A stretch of 64,000 bases of DNA from Cavenderia fasciculata (Eukaryota > Evosea > Eumycetozoa > Acytosteliales > Cavenderiaceae), in the NCBI RefSeq assembly GCF_000203815.1, contig NW_004457737.1:1488001-1552000 (forward strand), written 5' to 3'. A program made the position numbers and the translations under genes. Shown piece by piece: positions 60,906 through 64,000 of this stretch (within the stretch, counting starts at the first letter, position 1; the number at the start of each line of letters is the position of its first letter). A model generated the notes under the pieces. It was not told where the DNA came from, searched no databases, and saw only the letters and a program-made list of their open reading frames with translations.

Positions 60906-60928
60906 GGGGAGGAGGGGGAGGGGTTGGG
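60906..60928 (+). other. G-quadruplex-type G-run cluster
   Basis: GGGG, GGGGG, GGGG and GGG separated by loops of 4, 1 and 2 bases, which satisfies the usual four-run quadruplex rule. It lies about 80 bases past the stop of the receptor gene, on the strand opposite its mRNA, and is unusual in DNA this AT-rich. Confidence 0.7.
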
Positions 60929-61006
60929 ATGGATGGGGAAAAAAGAGAATTGCCTATAGTCTTTTTGTTTTTTCTTTTTCTTTTTCTTTTTTTTTGTTTT
61001 AGTTTT

Positions 61007-62219
61007 TTAATATGTATCTGGTTGAGAAATGATTGATTGATAAGGTAAATTTTCATATTCATCTTCATAACTCCAGAATATTTTCCTAAATATTCTGTAT
61101 TTCTTGTAGTTGTTTCGTAGTTTTGAACTTCTAAAATAAAAGATGGCATTGAAGAAACCTTGCAATACAAATAGTCCACGGGCAATGATGGTCAAAACCT
61201 CAACACCATAGTCTGGAGGAGGTGGTGTACGATAGTGCTCCTCGCTAATCTTGTAACGAGTAAAGATAAAGATGTGTAGCACCAAAAGCATCATGTAGCA
61301 AATCGACAAGACACCCGGATAAAACATTAATCTCCAAACAATCTTTTTGGTGGTATTTCTCTTTTCATCGTTATTCATTAAGGATTTGGTTTCATAGTAT
61401 GGTCTTAAAGTACCATTGTATGCTTGTTTCAATGTAACCATTTGTACAACCAAATTAAATAACATAATTGATCCAAAAAATAATGCATCAATTATAAATT
61501 TTACTTCATCATTTTGATTAACATATCTACATCTAAACAACAAAAATAATTAATTAATTAACCAAATAATAATAATAAAAATATAATGTATTATTATTAA
61601 TATTATTTATACATACTCATTCCCATCATCACCAAGATGAGTTCTAGTTAATATTATGATTAAAATGGAAATACCCCAAATAAATACATGGAATAATTTA
61701 TCATTCTTTTTAATATCTTTGGCAGGATAGAAACATAAAAATAATAAACTATAATTAATTAATTAATTAATATATTAAGTTAGTTATCCATCCATTCAAT
61801 TAAATAGTTGATCATTTCAAAACATACTTTATAGAGATGGCAACTGACCAAAGAAAATTGGAAACTATACTAAGTTGAGTTAAAGCAGCTTGTGCAAAAC
61901 ATAAATAAGTATTTCCTAAGAGCAAATAGAATAGTTAGTATAAAACAAATAATATATAATGTTACAATGTTGTTTTTGTTAAATTGTGTGACATACTGAT
62001 TATATACAATCCTACGACTTCTGGTGATAGGAATAATGGAAAAGTTACAAAATTAAACAAAAGAATAGAAAATGTTGGATAGATAATGATTCTTGAATAA
62101 CTATTTCTTAAGAGCGTTATCCAAAAGAAATGGAATATGATAAATATACATCCTATGATCGATAGTATATAGCACACTAATTCGAATATCTTTGCTGTAA
62201 GTACATTATCTGATGTCAT
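61007..62219 (-). CDS. cAMP-receptor-like (CAR/CRL family) seven-TM receptor
   Basis: Four exons (62219-61997, 61915-61828, 61748-61617, 61532-61007) give 322 aa with seven hydrophobic segments: two in exon 1, the third in exon 2, the fourth in exon 3 and three in exon 4. The layout and the final segment (ARGLFVLQGFFNAIFYF followed by a basic helix) fit the Dictyostelium cAMP receptor / CRL family rather than the Grl or Frizzled-like families. The cytoplasmic tail is short (about 35 residues) and lacks the long Ser-rich tail of CAR1, so a CRL-type orphan receptor is more likely. The ligand cannot be inferred. Confidence 0.85.
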
Positions 62220-62301
62220 CTATTATTGATAATGATGTATATATTAGTTGAGGGTTTGAAGTTAAGTTGATAGATTGATTGGTTGAGGTACTAGATAGAT
62301 A

Positions 62302-62339
<38 letters not shown>

Positions 62340-62786
62340 AGTACTTCTATTCTATAGATAGGTATGTAGCCGTAGTAGTAAGTAGTAAATAAATAAATAT
62401 GTATGTTTTAAGATTTATTAATAAGAAATGTGTTGTAGGAGATGATGGGGGGTGGTCATAGCAATTACTCTCCTCCTCGTTGATGATTGAAACAAGCAAA
62501 GTTCGTCCAACATGTTTTTTCAATTTTTTTAATATTTTTTGGATAATGACACACGATCATTGTGATCAACATGCTAAAGAGTTTGCAACATTCAAAGTAT
62601 ACTTACTGCACAGTCGTTTTCTATCATCTTCATCCATCCTCTTATTCAAACAAAGATACACTCCATTTGTATATATATACACGACAATAACAATAGATTG
62701 GTTTAGATCATATCATATTTGAACGTACAACAACAACGAAAACGACAACAAATATATAGATAGATAGATAGATTTAGTAGTAAAGA
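62220..62786. other. Divergent intergenic region with (GATT)n
   Basis: Shared upstream region of the receptor gene and the coiled-coil gene. It contains an ATTG/GATT microsatellite at about 62301-62338 and (GATA)n near 62757-62773. No gene recognised. Confidence 0.6.
62301..62338. repeat. (GATT)n microsatellite
   Basis: About nine tandem GATT units in the receptor promoter region. Confidence 0.95.
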
Positions 62787-63413
62787 ATGAACTACAATTC
62801 ATATTCAGTTATTTTATCAACACTTAAATTACAAGGAGCTCTTACTAGAAAGCAACTATGGGAGTTTTCAAGAGCTAGTAATCTCTTCCCAAGTTCGATG
62901 GACTTTAAAAAGAAGATGGATACATTGTTGACGACCGAACGTATCGGTAGAAAGAGCGAATATCAATTCAACCCAAAGAAAAATATGAACATGAAGAACT
63001 TGTTCAAGTTTGAAATGATCGCCGATCACGACAGAAACTCGATACCACAGGAAGTGTTGAGTCGTGTACAAATATCTATAGACAAAACTTTGGAGGAACA
63101 ACGTTTGCAAAAGATTCGTGAAGAACAAGAAAAGGCAGACAGAGTATCCAAGGAAGAGAAGCTCAAGGCTAAGTTATTGGAGAACAAGGAACAAGAAAAG
63201 GTTAAAAAAGAGGAACAACAAAAACAACGTATTCAACAAGCTATGGAAAAGAGTTCAAAAATTATATGCAAAGAAATAATAATAAACAACATGGATATAT
63301 ATTTAATAATAGTAAATAACAGAGATGCGTTGAATTGGAATATATATATATATGGATGGGCACAAAAAAAAACAAAGGGATTGGTTCCAAATCATTCCAG
63401 GTTGCCCAATTAA
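62787..63413 (+). CDS. Charged coiled-coil protein with small N-terminal helical domain
   Basis: A 208-aa frame. Residues 10-65 look like a compact helix-turn-helix or winged-helix fold (LQGALTRKQLWEFSRASNLF; MDFKKKMDTLLTTERIG). Residues 95-165 are a long, highly charged coiled coil (E/K/Q-rich). The last about 45 residues are composed of AT-rich codons and look less protein-like, so the true end could lie earlier or be spliced. A small N-terminal fold plus charged helix recalls mitochondrial ribosomal accessory proteins, but I cannot name one. Confidence 0.6.
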   Translation: MNYNSYSVILSTLKLQGALTRKQLWEFSRASNLFPSSMDFKKKMDTLLTTERIGRKSEYQFNPKKNMNMKNLFKFEMIADHDRNSIPQEVLSRVQISIDKTLEEQRLQKIREEQEKADRVSKEEKLKAKLLENKEQEKVKKEEQQKQRIQQAMEKSSKIICKEIIINNMDIYLIIVNNRDALNWNIYIYGWAQKKTKGLVPNHSRLPN

Positions 63414-63592
63414 ATTTTTTTTTTGTCATTATGCCTCAATCATTTATTCGAATCTAATTTAAATTAAATATATATATACATATACGAGACCCGATGATGT
63501 ATGGGAAGAGGAGGAGGTAGAAGAGGAGTAGAGGAGGGAGGTGAATATAAAAAAAGGTTGATCATTGACCAACCTATTTTGTATGTAAAGTT

Positions 63593-64000
63593 TTAATAGA
63601 AAAACTTTCTGTATAAAAGAATAAGGAATATAACAAATACAATGATAATAAGTCTATCGAGACTAGTTGTGCTTGGTGGGGAATTTACAGCTTGATTGGC
63701 GGCTTGAACTGGTGCCGCTGCTGCTGCTACCACTGGATCTGCTGCAATATTTCTTCTAGTCACCTGACCAGCAGCCACAGCTGTTGTTGCTGCTGGTGGT
63801 TGTAGAGTATTTGATACCAATCTAGGTGAACCATTGTTATTTGGTGTAGAGGTTGCCGCTGGTGGTGTTGTAGATTTTGGTGTCATTGGTTTTGGTGTTG
63901 TAGAAGACTTGGTAGGTGTTGTAGATATGGATTGTTGTTGTGGTGGTGGTGTTGTAGATTTTGGTGCCATTGGCTTTGGTGTTGTAATTTGAGTTTGAAT
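63593..64000 (-). CDS. C-terminus of a tail-anchored Pro/Thr-rich protein (runs off the window)
   Basis: Open in frame from the window edge at 64000 to a stop at 63593. The visible 135 residues are Pro/Thr/Ser repeats (TTPKPMAPKSTTPPP occurs in two variant copies), an Ala/Val-rich stretch and a final hydrophobic helix (LIIIVFVIFLILLYRKFFY) ending the protein. This is a classical C-terminal tail anchor for ER or mitochondrial outer membrane. VAP-like proteins end this way, but the diagnostic MSP domain would lie outside the window. Confidence 0.7.
   Translation of the reverse strand: MQTQITTPKPMAPKSTTPPPQQQSISTTPTKSSTTPKPMTPKSTTPPAATSTPNNNGSPRLVSNTLQPPAATTAVAAGQVTRRNIAADPVVAAAAAPVQAANQAVNSPPSTTSLDRLIIIVFVIFLILLYRKFFY

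Overview
The window is nuclear DNA of a dictyostelid social amoeba. The evidence is AT-rich intergenic DNA, introns of 30-150 bp bounded by GTAAGT/GTATGT and AG, Asn/Gln homopolymer runs in proteins, and a dictyostelid gene set: a ComC-like LRR/IPT/EGF surface protein, a CAR/CRL-type receptor, FYVE-arrestin AdcA, an amoeboid long-tailed myosin I and an Nramp transporter. Coding DNA is less extreme in AT than in D. discoideum, so another dictyostelid is likelier; I cannot name the species. A run of 100 N at 54378-54477 marks an assembly gap.

Layout. 1-2.4 kb: 5' part of an unidentified minus-strand gene and a four-TM protein. 2.5-7.8 kb: an LRR-gelsolin-villin headpiece actin regulator. 8.3-17.4 kb: two divergent large surface or secreted proteins (15-exon ComC-like; C-type lectin plus IPT/TIG). 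17.6-21.1 kb: a Bud22-like ribosome-biogenesis protein and a PH-domain protein. 21.1-23.6 kb: no gene seen. 23.6-31.9 kb: a small coiled-coil protein, a G-patch protein, a Yme2-like mitochondrial inner-membrane protein, a secreted EGF protein and U1 snRNP C. 32.3-37.7 kb: two tandem paralogues with SAP and F-box-like regions. 38.1-41.7 kb: a large secreted protein with bulb-lectin-like repeats. 42.2-46.4 kb: a long-tailed class I myosin, followed by a duplicated, broken fragment of its own 3' end. 46.7-51.1 kb: AdcA and an ankyrin-type repeat protein. 51.1-53.9 kb: a gene-poor tract with exon-like remnants and a long inverted repeat. 53.9-57.3 kb: genes around the gap, then Nramp. 58.9-62.2 kb: a divergent PCNA-like clamp, a tiny twin-CX9C protein and a CRL-like receptor. 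62.8-64 kb: a charged coiled-coil protein and the tail of a tail-anchored protein.

There are no operons; genes are independent, often divergent or convergent with short spacers. Several products belong to cell-surface and actin-membrane biology (ComC-like, lectins, myosin I, gelsolin family, AdcA, Nramp, CRL).

The most notable item is the nine-exon gene at 58898-60319. Its exons are too short to show as long ORFs. Spliced by canonical signals they give a 255-aa protein that follows PCNA along nearly its whole length, including the D-x-S-x-V and terminal L-A-P signatures, yet is far too divergent to be the replicative PCNA. Next to it is a 60-aa two-exon twin-CX9C protein resembling complex I assembly factor NDUFAF8. 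All exon models are hand-made from splice signals and reading frame; none is supported by transcript data here.
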